Below, piece after piece: positions 29,070 to 38,252 of a stretch of 64,000 nt of DNA. How positions within the stretch are numbered: position 1 is the stretch's first letter; every line of letters starts with the position of its first letter. The notes beneath the pieces are model-generated. The model searched no databases, was not told the DNA's origin, and worked only from the letters and a program-made list of their open reading frames with translations. A program made the translations under genes and the position numbers. Source of the DNA: Flammeovirgaceae bacterium UBA4465 (GTDB lineage: Bacteria > Bacteroidota > Bacteroidia > Cytophagales > Cyclobacteriaceae); contig CAJJBF010000007.1 in the NCBI GenBank assembly GCA_905182375.1, positions 223,419-287,418 on the forward strand, given 5' to 3'.

Positions 29070-29360
29070 ATGGATATTGAAGTTTCAGAATTAAAAACCA
29101 GGTTAATTAACGGTGAAACCCTCAACTTTTTTGATGTAAGAGAGCCTTGGGAGCATGAAGAATTTAATCTTGGAGCGCAATTGATGCCCCTTACCAGTAT
29201 CCCAGAACAGCTTGATGAACTCAGTCCTTTGAAAGATCAAGAAATCATTGTGCATTGTAAGACGGGAGGTAGATCAAATCAAGCCAAGATCTTTCTTGAG
29301 TCAAATGGGTTTGCTCAAGTCAGAAGTCTTCTAGGAGGCATTGAAGCATTCCTAGCGTAG
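29070..29360 (+). CDS. Rhodanese-like domain protein
   Basis: A 96-aa single-domain rhodanese. The active-site loop HCKTGGRSNQAK carries the catalytic cysteine near residue 62, and the N-terminal FFDVREPWEHEEFNLG is typical. It probably moves sulfane sulfur as a persulfide; the acceptor is unknown. It ends the transcription unit that starts at ddl. Confidence 0.92.
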   Translation: MDIEVSELKTRLINGETLNFFDVREPWEHEEFNLGAQLMPLTSIPEQLDELSPLKDQEIIVHCKTGGRSNQAKIFLESNGFAQVRSLLGGIEAFLA

Positions 29361-29477
29361 CTTTAGGTAAGTTTTATTAGTAAGACCTGGGCCTGACATC
29401 TTTCCCGTAACTTGCATTTCAATAGATTTTATAGGGATATCTGTCATGTAAAAAGGGTTATGGAGCTGATCAATTAA
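29352..29477 (-). pseudogene. Possible C-terminal gene remnant beside a G9 tract
   Basis: Reading the minus strand from just after a TGA at 29478-29480 gives an open stretch of about 41 codons, with protein-like composition (IDQLHNPFYMTDIPIKSIEM ... GPGLTNKTYLKLR) and a TAG stop at 29352-29354. It has no start codon of its own. Immediately upstream on that strand is a run of nine C (29483-29491 as G on the plus strand), beyond which the frame is closed. I do not recognise the family; chance is possible. Confidence 0.3.
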
Positions 29478-29613
29478 TCATTGGGGGGGGGAATAGATAA
29501 GACTTAATTCTTTGGAAAATATGATGATTTTTTTAAAAAAAATAACCTTCATAAAAAAGCCTTACTTGAATTCTACACAAGTGAAGCGGTGACTTGTAAT
29601 TCTAAAGCATAAA

Positions 29614-29645
29614 AAAAACCAAGTGAATTCATCATCTTGGTTTTT
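29614..29645. terminator. Bidirectional intrinsic terminator
   Basis: A perfect 10-base stem AAAAACCAAG / CTTGGTTTTT with a 12-base loop, flanked by A on the left and T on the right, so it can end transcription from both strands. It lies between the plus-strand rhodanese unit and the convergent minus-strand gene ending at 29731. The rest of the 370-base gap 29361-29730 holds only the remnant noted above and the G9 tract. Confidence 0.85.
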
Positions 29646-29730
29646 CTTCTTCATATAAATTGGCTTATGCCGTTAACTTAATAACACCCAAAGGTTAATA
29701 ATGGTTGGAAGGGTGTATAAACTTCTCAAA

Positions 29731-30863
29731 TTAATCAACCACGGGGATTCCCATCATCCCCCTTTGAGGTGCCCAGTTACCATGAATAACCTTCCAACCT
29801 TCATTGGTCCGAGTCCAGACGCTAGAAGCACGGGTTCTGTACGCAACTTCTTCGCCTCCGTCTACCGAATATCCACCTTTGGCATAAAAAGACAAAACAG
29901 CCGTACTCATGTCGGGAGAAAATTGACTGTGAAAATCATATAACTCCAGTGCATTCCACTTCACGTTATCTCCATCCGTCATCTTGGCTGCCTCAAATTT
30001 GTAGAAGCCTTCTAGATTTGAATCCCCAGTGTACATGGGATTATTGGCATCCATGAGTGATAATGCAGTTTCTTGATCACCTTGAGTGATGGCTACTTGA
30101 AGTTTATTTTGCATTTCAATCAAAGTGCTTACGATTTCCTCTTTATTTTTGTAATGCCAGTACTTCTGTGCACCTACCCAATAAGGTGAACCTCCGCCTT
30201 GAGCAAAATCTACCGCCTTGAGCTGATTGTCTAGGGCGTTTTGATAGTTGCCTAATTCAAACTCTATCTCAGCCATGGTGTCATAAATGTTGGGTCCATC
30301 GTGTAGGGCAATCGATTTTTGTCCGCTCTCCATAGCCTTAGCGTAATCAGCTGCTACGTCTTCGCCGCGACCATAGCCATAGGTAATTGAATTGAGGGCC
30401 GGTGACGCATAGTCAGGGAATTTTTCTGCAAAAGCTATACTGGCATTTACATCTTCTCCTACTGAAAAGTAATTGAACATCGGACTGTTGGGATAGGCAG
30501 CCAATGCTGCGTTAAACTTTTCTTTTACTTGACCTTCACTGGCCGTCAGAATATCATACCAAGCTTTTTCCTCATCGATAAACTCGCACGATCTATGCTG
30601 CCTAATTTTTCTTTTCTAGATCCCCAATCTTTATTTGCACTCGCAAGTCCTGCAATGATGATTTTTGCACATCCACAATCTGGGTCCAAAGTCAGGGCAG
30701 CTTTGGCTTGACCCAAAGCAATTAAAGGCTCCACATTCATTCGAGATTCGAGTGCCTCATTGGCAATTATGGCTGCCTTTTTTGAACAAGATGTTTTGGC
30801 AATCCATTGGGCATGGGAAGTCAATCCAAAAAGTAAACAAGTAATAATTAATAAATTTTTCAT
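29731..30863 (-). pseudogene. Secreted TPR-like protein with C-terminal SnoaL-like domain, one frameshift
   Basis: The upstream part (30863 to about 30588) has a signal peptide (LLIITCLLFGLTSHAQ) and helical repeats (EPLIALGQAKAALTLDPDC). After a one-base loss near 30585-30588 the frame continues as EFIDEEKAWYDILTASEGQV, which joins the long downstream frame starting AAYPNSPMFNYF. The middle has further tetratricopeptide-like helices (YDTMAEIEFELGNYQNALDN). The last about 130 residues form a SnoaL/ketosteroid-isomerase-like domain ending VWTRTNEGWKVIHGNWAPQ. The restored product would be about 377 aa. Function is unknown; it is probably secreted. Confidence 0.75.
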
Positions 30864-31270
30864 CCGTCTGATTGGTTTTATGTTTGAAGTAAAAATGTAT
30901 AATAGTCATGATTTTATATGTCTAAACCACATAAAAATCAGATACAATGATAGTTAAAATTATCACTTTATTCAAATGATCTTAAAATACTCATTAATAG
31001 ATAGTTATAAATATATAATTTTAGAACCAAATTATCTTTGGGGCTTTACTAAAATGAAACACAACTTATTACATATCAGATAATTAGATATAAGTGGATC
31101 AACTAAAGCTAGCATTTTTTCGTTAGAGTGAATTTTTATCTAGAACTGCCCAGCTTTTACTTTACCAAACCGATCAAAAGGTGCTGATAAAGTGACTTAT
31201 CCCTTATGGATTTGGCGCAACCCCTCCTCCCCTTCTCACCTCGAAGTATTTGGCTTTGTTGAGTTTTTGA
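30864..31270. other. 407-base gap without a recognised gene
   Basis: AT-rich spacer between the divergent end of the TPR/SnoaL gene and the phosphatase gene. It contains a loose inverted repeat around 30909-30940 (TGATTTTATATG and CACATAAAAATCA) that may belong to the promoter of the minus-strand gene ending at 30863. No open frame with coding character was seen in it. Confidence 0.5.
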
Positions 31271-31894
31271 CTATGAAATATTTTCTAAATGACGGGTGTC
31301 ATTAGAGGCTACTAATGAAAAATGATTTCCATCATAATTGACTTGATATCTGCACAGGTTGGTATGTTCAAAACTTTCCATTTTACTCAAAGAATCATAC
31401 AGCAACCAAGAGAGTAAAATCCGCATGGCCCGTCCATGCATACAAATCAAAACTTCAGATTCATGATTTTGTTTCATGATATGAGCGAGGGCCTCTCGCT
31501 GACGTGCCATCACTTGATTCGGAGATTCCCCTCCTGGAGACACGCGATCGTAATCCCCTTTTTGCCAACTACCCAAAACATCAAAATGCCTTTTTTCAGT
31601 TTCTGGGGTAAATGACTTTCCCTCTTGATCCCCCCAACTGATTTCATTGAGTCCGGTTAATGATTCATAAGGAACCCCTTTATTTATAAAATGTATCACC
31701 GACTCTTTGGTCCGTTTTAATGCCGACACATAAATTTTATCCAATGCCAACGTTTGGTAAGTTTCAAAAAAGGCGGTCCCCTGTGCCCGCCCTTGATTAT
31801 TTAATGAAGCATCAATGCCTTGCCCTTGGATGCGTCCTGTTTTATTGTAAGCGGTTTCGCCGTGGCGAATGATGTGTATGGTTTTTTTATTCAA
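31271..31894 (-). CDS. Histidine phosphatase family protein
   Basis: A 207-aa member of the phosphoglycerate-mutase/histidine-phosphatase superfamily. The phospho-histidine motif IIRHGETAYN is at residues 8-17. The second histidine block reads LICMHGRAMRILLSWLL near residue 150, and the acid is in LNEISWGDQEGKS. The substrate cannot be told from sequence; small phosphomonoesters such as those handled by CobC/GpmB-type enzymes are possible. It is transcribed away from the menaquinone genes. Confidence 0.9.
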   Translation of the reverse strand: MNKKTIHIIRHGETAYNKTGRIQGQGIDASLNNQGRAQGTAFFETYQTLALDKIYVSALKRTKESVIHFINKGVPYESLTGLNEISWGDQEGKSFTPETEKRHFDVLGSWQKGDYDRVSPGGESPNQVMARQREALAHIMKQNHESEVLICMHGRAMRILLSWLLYDSLSKMESFEHTNLCRYQVNYDGNHFSLVASNDTRHLENIS

Positions 31895-32063
31895 AATTAG
31901 CTGCCGATTTTAGAAAGCAAAAATATGATTTTTCCATCGAATTCTATAAAAGATGAATCCATCCGTTCATGAAAATGTCTCAAGAAGGATTAATACACAT
32001 GCCACTAAAAGCAAAAAATGAGAGAATTGTTGACCGAATGAACCCAATATAAGCGTCTCGTTG

Positions 32064-32071
32064 TATCTTTG
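32064..32071 (+). promoter_or_regulatory. Candidate -7 element for the menaquinone cluster
   Basis: TATCTTTG matches TAnnTTTG exactly. It includes the TTG that the longest frame would use as start (32069), so the first gene more likely begins at ATG 32087, about 15 bases downstream. No fitting -33 element was seen. Confidence 0.45.
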
Positions 32072-32086
32072 AGAGCAAAATCACCT

Positions 32087-32524
32087 ATGTTTCCATCAAC
32101 CTATACAGTAGACATGTTAAATGCGGCAGGTAAAGACACCTTGGTCGCACACTTGGGGATCGAAATCATTGAGATTGGCGTTGACTTCATTTTAGCAAAA
32201 ATGCCCGTCGATCATCGGACAGTACAACCTATGGGTTTGTTACATGGTGGCGCTTCTGTCGTCCTTTCTGAAACCTTGGGAAGCCTTGCCGCTTCTTTAT
32301 TGATTGATAAATCTATCGAATTTCCTGTTGGTCTGGAAATCAATGCCAATCATATTAAATCGGTAAAATCAGGCTATGTATACGGCAAGGCTAGCCCTAT
32401 TCACGTAGGAAGAAGTACGCAGATATGGCAAACAGAGATTAGAAATGAAGCTGGAAAATTAGTTTGTACCAGTAAGCTGACTGTAGCGATAATTAAAAAG
32501 GACAATGGCTCCGCAAACCACTAA
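32087..32524 (+). CDS. Hotdog-fold thioesterase, probably 1,4-dihydroxy-2-naphthoyl-CoA hydrolase
   Basis: A protein of about 145 aa of the PaaI/YdiI hotdog family. The motif QPMGLLHGGASVVLSETLGS carries the catalytic Glu and the HGG loop. The substrate is not readable from sequence. However, it is the first gene before menF, menD and menB, so hydrolysis of DHNA-CoA in menaquinone synthesis is the best inference. Its 3' end overlaps menF by 20 bases. Confidence 0.82.
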   Translation: MFPSTYTVDMLNAAGKDTLVAHLGIEIIEIGVDFILAKMPVDHRTVQPMGLLHGGASVVLSETLGSLAASLLIDKSIEFPVGLEINANHIKSVKSGYVYGKASPIHVGRSTQIWQTEIRNEAGKLVCTSKLTVAIIKKDNGSANH

Positions 32525-33689
32525 GACCCATTTAAATACCCTAACCTTTGAGACGCCGTCAGCGCTTTGGAGTGCCTTGATGGACAGTGCCTATCCAGTG
32601 GCTATTTGGCGCCTTCCCAATGACCCTTATGTACATGGCATTTCAGATTTAAGGCCTCAAATACAAAAACATCAAAAGTTAGAAGATGCCGGTACGGGCT
32701 TTTATATCAATCCTTTTTTAAAGCATCATCCCAGTGAGCCACAGCTGATCAAAGGTGATTTGATGATTAAATGGCATCAAAAAAAATGTGTACAAAACTC
32801 CCTTGATCCGCTGCTGAATGATCGAGAAATTTCCGATTTTCAAAAATCCATGGGGAATACCCATCGAGCCCTCCACCAAAAGATAGAAAACTCCGCTCAT
32901 GGATTTCGTAGCGATGTCGTTGAAGCCGTTCAATGTATTAAGAAAGGTATCTTTGACAAAGTCGTTTTGTCTCGGTTTGATGATCAAGCCTTGCCTACAG
33001 ATTTTGAGCTCATGAAAGCCTTTGAAATGGCTTGTGATACCTATCCAAATGCCTTTATCTATTTAGTTTCTACCCCCAATTTTGGCTGTTGGTTGGGAGC
33101 TACGCCAGAAACCTTACTTGAAATCAAGGACCATCAATTCAAAACCGTTTCTTTGGCAAGCACCCAAAAACTGAGGGCTGATCAAACCATGAATGAGGTC
33201 GCATGGACGCAAAAGGAAATTGAAGAGCAGGCCATGGTCAGTCGATACATCATCGATTGCTTCAAAAAAATAAGACTGAGAGAATATCTGGAAAATGGGC
33301 CTAAAACAGTTAAAGCAGGTCGTATGGCACATCTAAAGACCGTTTATCAAGTAGATATGGAAGCGGTAAATATGCCTGAACTCGGCAGCACTATGCTAGA
33401 GCTTCTCAATCCTACGTCAGCGGTTTGTGGCATGCCCTTGCAACCTGCACTGGACTTCATCAAAAAACATGAAAAATACGATCGTGAATTGTACGCGGGC
33501 TTTTTGGGGCCTATCAATATCTCGGGTTATACCCATCTTTTTGTCAATATCCGATGTATGAAAATCATGGGAACTACCGGGCGCTTTTATGCCGGCGCAG
33601 GCATTACAGAAAATTCTAATCCCGAAAAAGAATTTGAGGAGACCCAGTTAAAAATGCAAACCTTGAAAAGAATTGTATTTCAGTCATGA
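32505..33689 (+). CDS. menF: Isochorismate synthase
   Basis: Chorismate-binding enzyme that makes isochorismate, the first step of menaquinone synthesis. The C-terminal chorismate-utilising domain shows KVVLSRFDDQAL, FGCWLGATPETLLEI, the STAVCGMPLQPAL-type block (here SAVCGMPLQPALDFIKKHEKYDRELYAG, abridged) and FYAGAGITENSNPEKEFEET. The 394-aa length is on the short side but matches Bacteroidota homologues. It overlaps menD by four bases. Confidence 0.93.
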   Translation: MAPQTTKTHLNTLTFETPSALWSALMDSAYPVAIWRLPNDPYVHGISDLRPQIQKHQKLEDAGTGFYINPFLKHHPSEPQLIKGDLMIKWHQKKCVQNSLDPLLNDREISDFQKSMGNTHRALHQKIENSAHGFRSDVVEAVQCIKKGIFDKVVLSRFDDQALPTDFELMKAFEMACDTYPNAFIYLVSTPNFGCWLGATPETLLEIKDHQFKTVSLASTQKLRADQTMNEVAWTQKEIEEQAMVSRYIIDCFKKIRLREYLENGPKTVKAGRMAHLKTVYQVDMEAVNMPELGSTMLELLNPTSAVCGMPLQPALDFIKKHEKYDRELYAGFLGPINISGYTHLFVNIRCMKIMGTTGRFYAGAGITENSNPEKEFEETQLKMQTLKRIVFQS

Positions 33690-35308
33690 ACCAAATTCAT
33701 TTTGATACTTCTGAAATTTGTTATCAATTAGGCATTCGAGAGGCGGTATTTTCTCCAGGGTCACGCAATGCTCCTTTGAGTATTAGCTTTTCGAGGCATC
33801 CCCACCTTCGCACCCGTGTGGTGGTGGATGAAAGGTCCGCTGGATTCATTGCCTTGGGAATCGCACAGCATACTCAAACACCCGTCGTCCTTTGTTGTAC
33901 TTCTGGAACGGCCTTGCTCAACTATGGCCCTGCGATTGCAGAAGCCTATTACAGCCGAACTCCGTTGATCATTATGAGTGGTGATCGACCTTCAGAGTGG
34001 ATTGACCAATGGGATGGGCAGACCATCCAACAGCAAAATGTTTTTCAATCATTTGTCAAAGCATTTATTCAGATGCCCACCTCCCTTGATTTTGAAGATG
34101 CTCGTTGGGCCTACCAAACCAAAATAGCGCAGGGTTTCCATTTAGCCTCCCAATCAAGGCGTCCCGTACACTTAAATTTTCCTTTCAGAGAGCCCTTTTA
34201 TCCAGATAAAAATCAAAAACTTGTGTTCAGTCAAGACCTCAAAATCATCAAAAGCTATCCTGCTAAAAAGCAAGCTAACTGTGAGGGGTTGATACATGAC
34301 TGGGCGAAGGCTACCAAAAAAATCATTGTCATTGGACAAGGGACTTTATCTGAAGATTGTAAAAATCAACTGCGCCGCTTGGCCAATCAAGGCATTCCGA
34401 TCATAGCAGACATCATTTCAAACGGACACGCATTGACAGATGTGATTCAACACCAAGACCTTTTTCTCAATAATAAGGCTCTCCAAGGCCATTTAACACC
34501 TGACCTGGTATTGACCTTTGGGAAGTCTATCATTTCAAAAAATCTCAAACTTTTTTTAAGAAAAAGTACAGCCATTCAATGGCATATCGACCCCCAACCT
34601 GAGCTACAAGACCCCTATCAGCGTCTTTTGGGTGTGATAGAAGGCAACCCAGAACAGGTATTGAATAAACTCATCGACCTAGGTCAGTCATCCCAAGTAT
34701 TTACCAATCACTGGCAAGTGGCCCAAAGCCAAACGGCAAAACTCCTCATCCAATACCAAGCCCCGTTTAGCGAATTTTCAGCTATGCAAGAGGTCTTGAA
34801 AAAAGTACCTAGAGATATCCAAATACACCTCAGCAATAGTATGCCTGTGAGATATGCCAATTTCCTGGGTATCGCACCATCCAATACTAAGGTTTGGGCG
34901 AATCGCGGCACCAGTGGTATTGATGGCAGCAATGGCACTGCGGTAGGCCATGTCCTCTCTTCAGATCAATTGTCTCTGCTGCTCACGGGAGATTTAAGTT
35001 TCCTCTATGACCGCAATGCTTTTTTTCATAATGAGGATTTGTCCCATATGAGAATCGTCGTATTTAATAATTTTGGTGGTGGCATCTTTGACTTGATCTC
35101 AGGTCCCGAAGCCTTCGATCCAGCAGAAAAAGATAAATTTTTGACGACCCCACATCAAAAAGACCTAAGCCATAGCGCCTTAGACTTAGGTTTTGACTAC
35201 GAAAAATGTATAAATTCATCAGAATTAAATGCAATATTGATCCGTTTTTTTGAACCTTCTGAACAAAGGAAAATTATTGGAGATTCAGACCCAACATCCC
35301 ATAAATAA
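33686..35308 (+). CDS. menD: SEPHCHC synthase
   Basis: ThDP-dependent 2-succinyl-5-enolpyruvyl-6-hydroxy-3-cyclohexene-1-carboxylate synthase, the second step of menaquinone synthesis. The N-terminal AVFSPGSRNAPLSISFSRHP, VVDERSAGFIALGIA and CTSGTALLNYGPAIAEAYYS are diagnostic. The cofactor region has NRGTSGIDGSNGTAVGH and LLTGDLSFLYDRNAFF with the GDxSFxxD metal/diphosphate motif. The 540-aa length is normal. It is translationally coupled to menF (ATGA overlap). Confidence 0.96.
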   Translation: MNQIHFDTSEICYQLGIREAVFSPGSRNAPLSISFSRHPHLRTRVVVDERSAGFIALGIAQHTQTPVVLCCTSGTALLNYGPAIAEAYYSRTPLIIMSGDRPSEWIDQWDGQTIQQQNVFQSFVKAFIQMPTSLDFEDARWAYQTKIAQGFHLASQSRRPVHLNFPFREPFYPDKNQKLVFSQDLKIIKSYPAKKQANCEGLIHDWAKATKKIIVIGQGTLSEDCKNQLRRLANQGIPIIADIISNGHALTDVIQHQDLFLNNKALQGHLTPDLVLTFGKSIISKNLKLFLRKSTAIQWHIDPQPELQDPYQRLLGVIEGNPEQVLNKLIDLGQSSQVFTNHWQVAQSQTAKLLIQYQAPFSEFSAMQEVLKKVPRDIQIHLSNSMPVRYANFLGIAPSNTKVWANRGTSGIDGSNGTAVGHVLSSDQLSLLLTGDLSFLYDRNAFFHNEDLSHMRIVVFNNFGGGIFDLISGPEAFDPAEKDKFLTTPHQKDLSHSALDLGFDYEKCINSSELNAILIRFFEPSEQRKIIGDSDPTSHK

Positions 35309-35340
35309 ACAAGTTTTTCAAGCATTAAAAAAAATCATTT

Positions 35341-36168
35341 ATGACTACCAATTCATTTGAGTGGACCTCCATCAAGTCCTACGAAGACATCAAGTTTGAT
35401 TTCTTTGATGGCATTGCTAAAATCACCATCAATCGACCCGAGGTATACAATGCCTTTAGACCCGAAACCAATATAGAGATGATGGACGCTATGGACATTG
35501 CTCGAGAACGACAAGATGTGGGCGTGGTGGTCTTTACAGGCATTGGAGATAAGGCCTTTTGTTCAGGTGGGGATCAAAATGTCAAAGGCGTCGGTGGTTA
35601 CATCAGTGAAAATGGTGTCCCACGATTAAATGTACTGGATTTACACAAAAAAATTCGTGAAATCCCCAAACCGGTCATCGCCATGGTCAATGGTTATGCC
35701 ATCGGTGGTGGACATGTCTTGCACGTAGTTTGCGATTTAACCATTGCAGCTGACCATGCTAAATTTGGCCAAACGGGCCCGAAGGTAGGCAGCTTTGATG
35801 GAGGTTTTGGATCCTCTTACCTAGCGCGACATGTAGGTCAAAAAAAGGCACGTGAAATCTGGTTTCTCTGTGAACAATACACAGCAGCGGAAGCTGAGAC
35901 TATGGGCATGGTCAATAAAGTAGTGCCATTGGAAGAGTTAGAGGCCATCACCGTGCAGTGGTGCCAAACCATCATGCAACGAAGCCCCATGGCCATACGG
36001 ATGATCAAACGTGGACTTAATGCTGAGCTGGATGGTCAAAGAGGTTTGATGGAATTTGCTGGAGATGCAACTCTGATGTATTATATGATGGAAGAGGCGC
36101 AAGAAGGCAAAAATGCTTTTTTAGAAAAACGAGCTCCTAATTTCAAGAAATTTCCAAGGTTTCCCTGA
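35341..36168 (+). CDS. menB: 1,4-dihydroxy-2-naphthoyl-CoA synthase
   Basis: Crotonase-family enzyme that closes the naphthoquinone ring. The start [22 protein letters not shown], the oxyanion hole segment [15 protein letters not shown] and the MenB-specific [21 protein letters not shown] are all present. It ends [11 protein letters not shown] as in homologues. The 275-aa length fits. It begins 32 bases after menD. Confidence 0.97.
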   Translation: MTTNSFEWTSIKSYEDIKFDFFDGIAKITINRPEVYNAFRPETNIEMMDAMDIARERQDVGVVVFTGIGDKAFCSGGDQNVKGVGGYISENGVPRLNVLDLHKKIREIPKPVIAMVNGYAIGGGHVLHVVCDLTIAADHAKFGQTGPKVGSFDGGFGSSYLARHVGQKKAREIWFLCEQYTAAEAETMGMVNKVVPLEELEAITVQWCQTIMQRSPMAIRMIKRGLNAELDGQRGLMEFAGDATLMYYMMEEAQEGKNAFLEKRAPNFKKFPRFP

Positions 36169-36171
36169 TCC

Positions 36172-36912
36172 TTATAGACAAGACCCTGCAAACGTAATGG
36201 TTTGGTCCACTATCTGATAATCAAAACCAAATACCTCGGCAATGGCTGCTGCAATTTCTTTGGGAGTCTGCCCTTCATAACTGCGACTTAGGCGACATTG
36301 GGAAGCTGTTTTGTCTATAAATGTGACTTGATAACCATAAACCCGCTCCATCACTGAAGCCACCACACTGAGTGGGGTATTTTGAAAGAATAAGGTTTGA
36401 TTGGCCCATGCTAGAAAGTTAGGATCCTTATTGACCGTTTTAATGACCCCACGCGTATTGGCTTTGATGCGACCAATTTGGCCAGGTTTGATGTTCAAAG
36501 AGATGCGATTTCCTTTATAATTATCCCTATTTTGTGTGATCTCTACCAAGCCCTCAGATACCATTACATTGGTCTCCTTCGCATTGCTTTCAAGGGTAAA
36601 AATAGCATTTATAGCGGTTATCTCTGCCAAATCAGTCACCACTACCAGCGGCTTATTTTCTGTTTCTCGAGCCTCAAAATAGGCCAATCCCTCCAACTTA
36701 TACGTCTGCTGATTCGGTGCAACTTGTTGAGGAGTCAATTGTGATGATTTATACAATTTCGTCGTTGTCTTGGGCGTTAAAGTCACGGGTGTGGTTAAAC
36801 CGGTTTCAGTTCCTGATGATCCATTCCGATAAACTAGGACAAGTATCATGACCAAAAAAAGGACCATTAATACATAAGTTGTTTTGGTTATTTTTTTTAA
36901 TTGCGTCAACAT
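36172..36912 (-). CDS. FecR-like protein with membrane anchor and DUF4974 domain
   Basis: A protein of about 246 aa with an N-terminal membrane helix (YVLMVLFLVMILVLVYR), a FecR beta domain (TNVMVSEGLVEITQNRDN, abridged) and a C-terminal DUF4974/secretin-TonB short domain (QTLFFQNTPLSVVASVMERVYG). FecR proteins normally act as anti-sigma or signal-transfer partners of an ECF sigma factor at iron or polysaccharide loci. Here no sigma factor or TonB receptor is next to it. The usual N-terminal cytoplasmic anti-sigma helices are absent. It lies on the opposite strand between menB and menE. The ATG at 36912 directly precedes the anchor; the longer frame to 36957 is less likely. Confidence 0.8.
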   Translation of the reverse strand: MLTQLKKITKTTYVLMVLFLVMILVLVYRNGSSGTETGLTTPVTLTPKTTTKLYKSSQLTPQQVAPNQQTYKLEGLAYFEARETENKPLVVVTDLAEITAINAIFTLESNAKETNVMVSEGLVEITQNRDNYKGNRISLNIKPGQIGRIKANTRGVIKTVNKDPNFLAWANQTLFFQNTPLSVVASVMERVYGYQVTFIDKTASQCRLSRSYEGQTPKEIAAAIAEVFGFDYQIVDQTITFAGSCL

Positions 36913-37121
36913 TTTTTTTCTTGTAATATTGAAGGCCTGATGGCTTCCAAATCCCATATGGCCAGTCCCATTTAATGGGATTGCAAAGATGTGAATACTT
37001 TTTTTTAAAACCCAATTCTAAATCAGAGAAGCTGATAAATCATAAGTTGGCAAATCACTAACAAGAAACGATAATTAGCTAAATTTATGGTGCAATACTT
37101 ATCAGATACAATCAAAAAAAT

Positions 37122-38180
37122 TTGCGCATTCACTTTAAACGCCTCTCTTTAATACTACATAAAAATGATTTTAGATCATTTTTGACTAACAGTAATTCCC
37201 GTACCTCCTTGACCTTAGAAGAGCTGTGGATTCTAAAAATGGCTGCTGATTTACAAGAAGGTCTAACTGATTTTTCATTTCAAACTTCAGGATCAACTGG
37301 GATACCCAAGAAAATAACCTTAAGCAAAGATCAATTGATACAGAGTGCTGAAACCACCTTGTCCCATTTTTCTATAAAGCCGAATGCTCGCTTCCTGCTA
37401 TGCATCCATCCACAATTCATAGGTGGGGCCATGCAGATCGTACGAGCTTATGTCAACCAAGGAAGACTCGATGTTTTGGCTCCTGAAAGGATATTAGATT
37501 TAGATCATACAAAATATGATCTTGTCTCTATGGTACCCTTGCAGCTAAATAAGCTCTATAAGGATTTAAAAAGTCATCTCAATGATTTTAATCACCTCTT
37601 AATCGGTGGCGCAATGCTGGATCCCCAACTAGAGGAAAAAATCGCAGCAGACCCCTTAATAATTGCTCACATATACGCTACCTACGGCATGACCGAGACG
37701 GCTTCGCACATCGCAGTGAAGCACTTGGGCTCCCCTTTTTTTAAAAGAATAGGGCATTTAAAGATTTCTAAAAATGATTCCTCTTGTCTTAAAATTAAAG
37801 GTTTAATCACCAAAAATCAATGGCTACAAACCCAAGATATCGTCGAATTAATTGATGAAAATACATTTAAATGGTTGGGTCGTCAAGATTTTGTCATTAA
37901 TTCGGGTGGGTTTAAAGTTCATCCTGAGAACATAGAACATCACCTAAACAAGCAGACCGATCAACCCTTGATCATTACCTCCTTACCCGATGAAGTATTG
38001 GGACAAAAGGTGGTACTTCTATTAGAGGGGGCACTGATGCCCACCTTCGATTATTCCTCACTAAATCCTTACGAGAAGCCAAAAAAAACGTTGAATATAA
38101 AAAAATTCATATATACCAAAAACGGAAAAATAGATCGGAAAGCTACGCAGAAACTCATTGGAAAATTAAGACCATTTTAA
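37122..38180 (+). CDS. menE: AMP-binding enzyme, probably O-succinylbenzoate--CoA ligase
   Basis: A short adenylate-forming enzyme (352 aa). The nucleotide loop FQTSGSTGIPKKITLSKDQL is at about residues 49-68. HIYATYGMTETASHIA is the A5 motif, LGRQDFVINSGGFKVHPENIE the A8 hinge, and the A10 lysine is in YTKNGKIDRKATQKL. The short form lacking much of the N-terminal subdomain is usual for Bacteroidota MenE. The call depends on its place in the men cluster. The start is TTG at 37122. No menC was seen between menB and menE. Confidence 0.85.
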   Translation: MRIHFKRLSLILHKNDFRSFLTNSNSRTSLTLEELWILKMAADLQEGLTDFSFQTSGSTGIPKKITLSKDQLIQSAETTLSHFSIKPNARFLLCIHPQFIGGAMQIVRAYVNQGRLDVLAPERILDLDHTKYDLVSMVPLQLNKLYKDLKSHLNDFNHLLIGGAMLDPQLEEKIAADPLIIAHIYATYGMTETASHIAVKHLGSPFFKRIGHLKISKNDSSCLKIKGLITKNQWLQTQDIVELIDENTFKWLGRQDFVINSGGFKVHPENIEHHLNKQTDQPLIITSLPDEVLGQKVVLLLEGALMPTFDYSSLNPYEKPKKTLNIKKFIYTKNGKIDRKATQKLIGKLRPF

Positions 38181-38252
38181 GTTTTCAAATAACGAGAAAT
38201 TATTGTATTTCTATAAAAAAAAGTCATTTATCTCGTGATATGATTTATTGTT

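Noticed and set aside
35840..35870. GCACGTGAAAT as part of a parS site
   Set aside because: Only half of the TGTTTCACGTGAAACA palindrome is matched, and it is inside menB.
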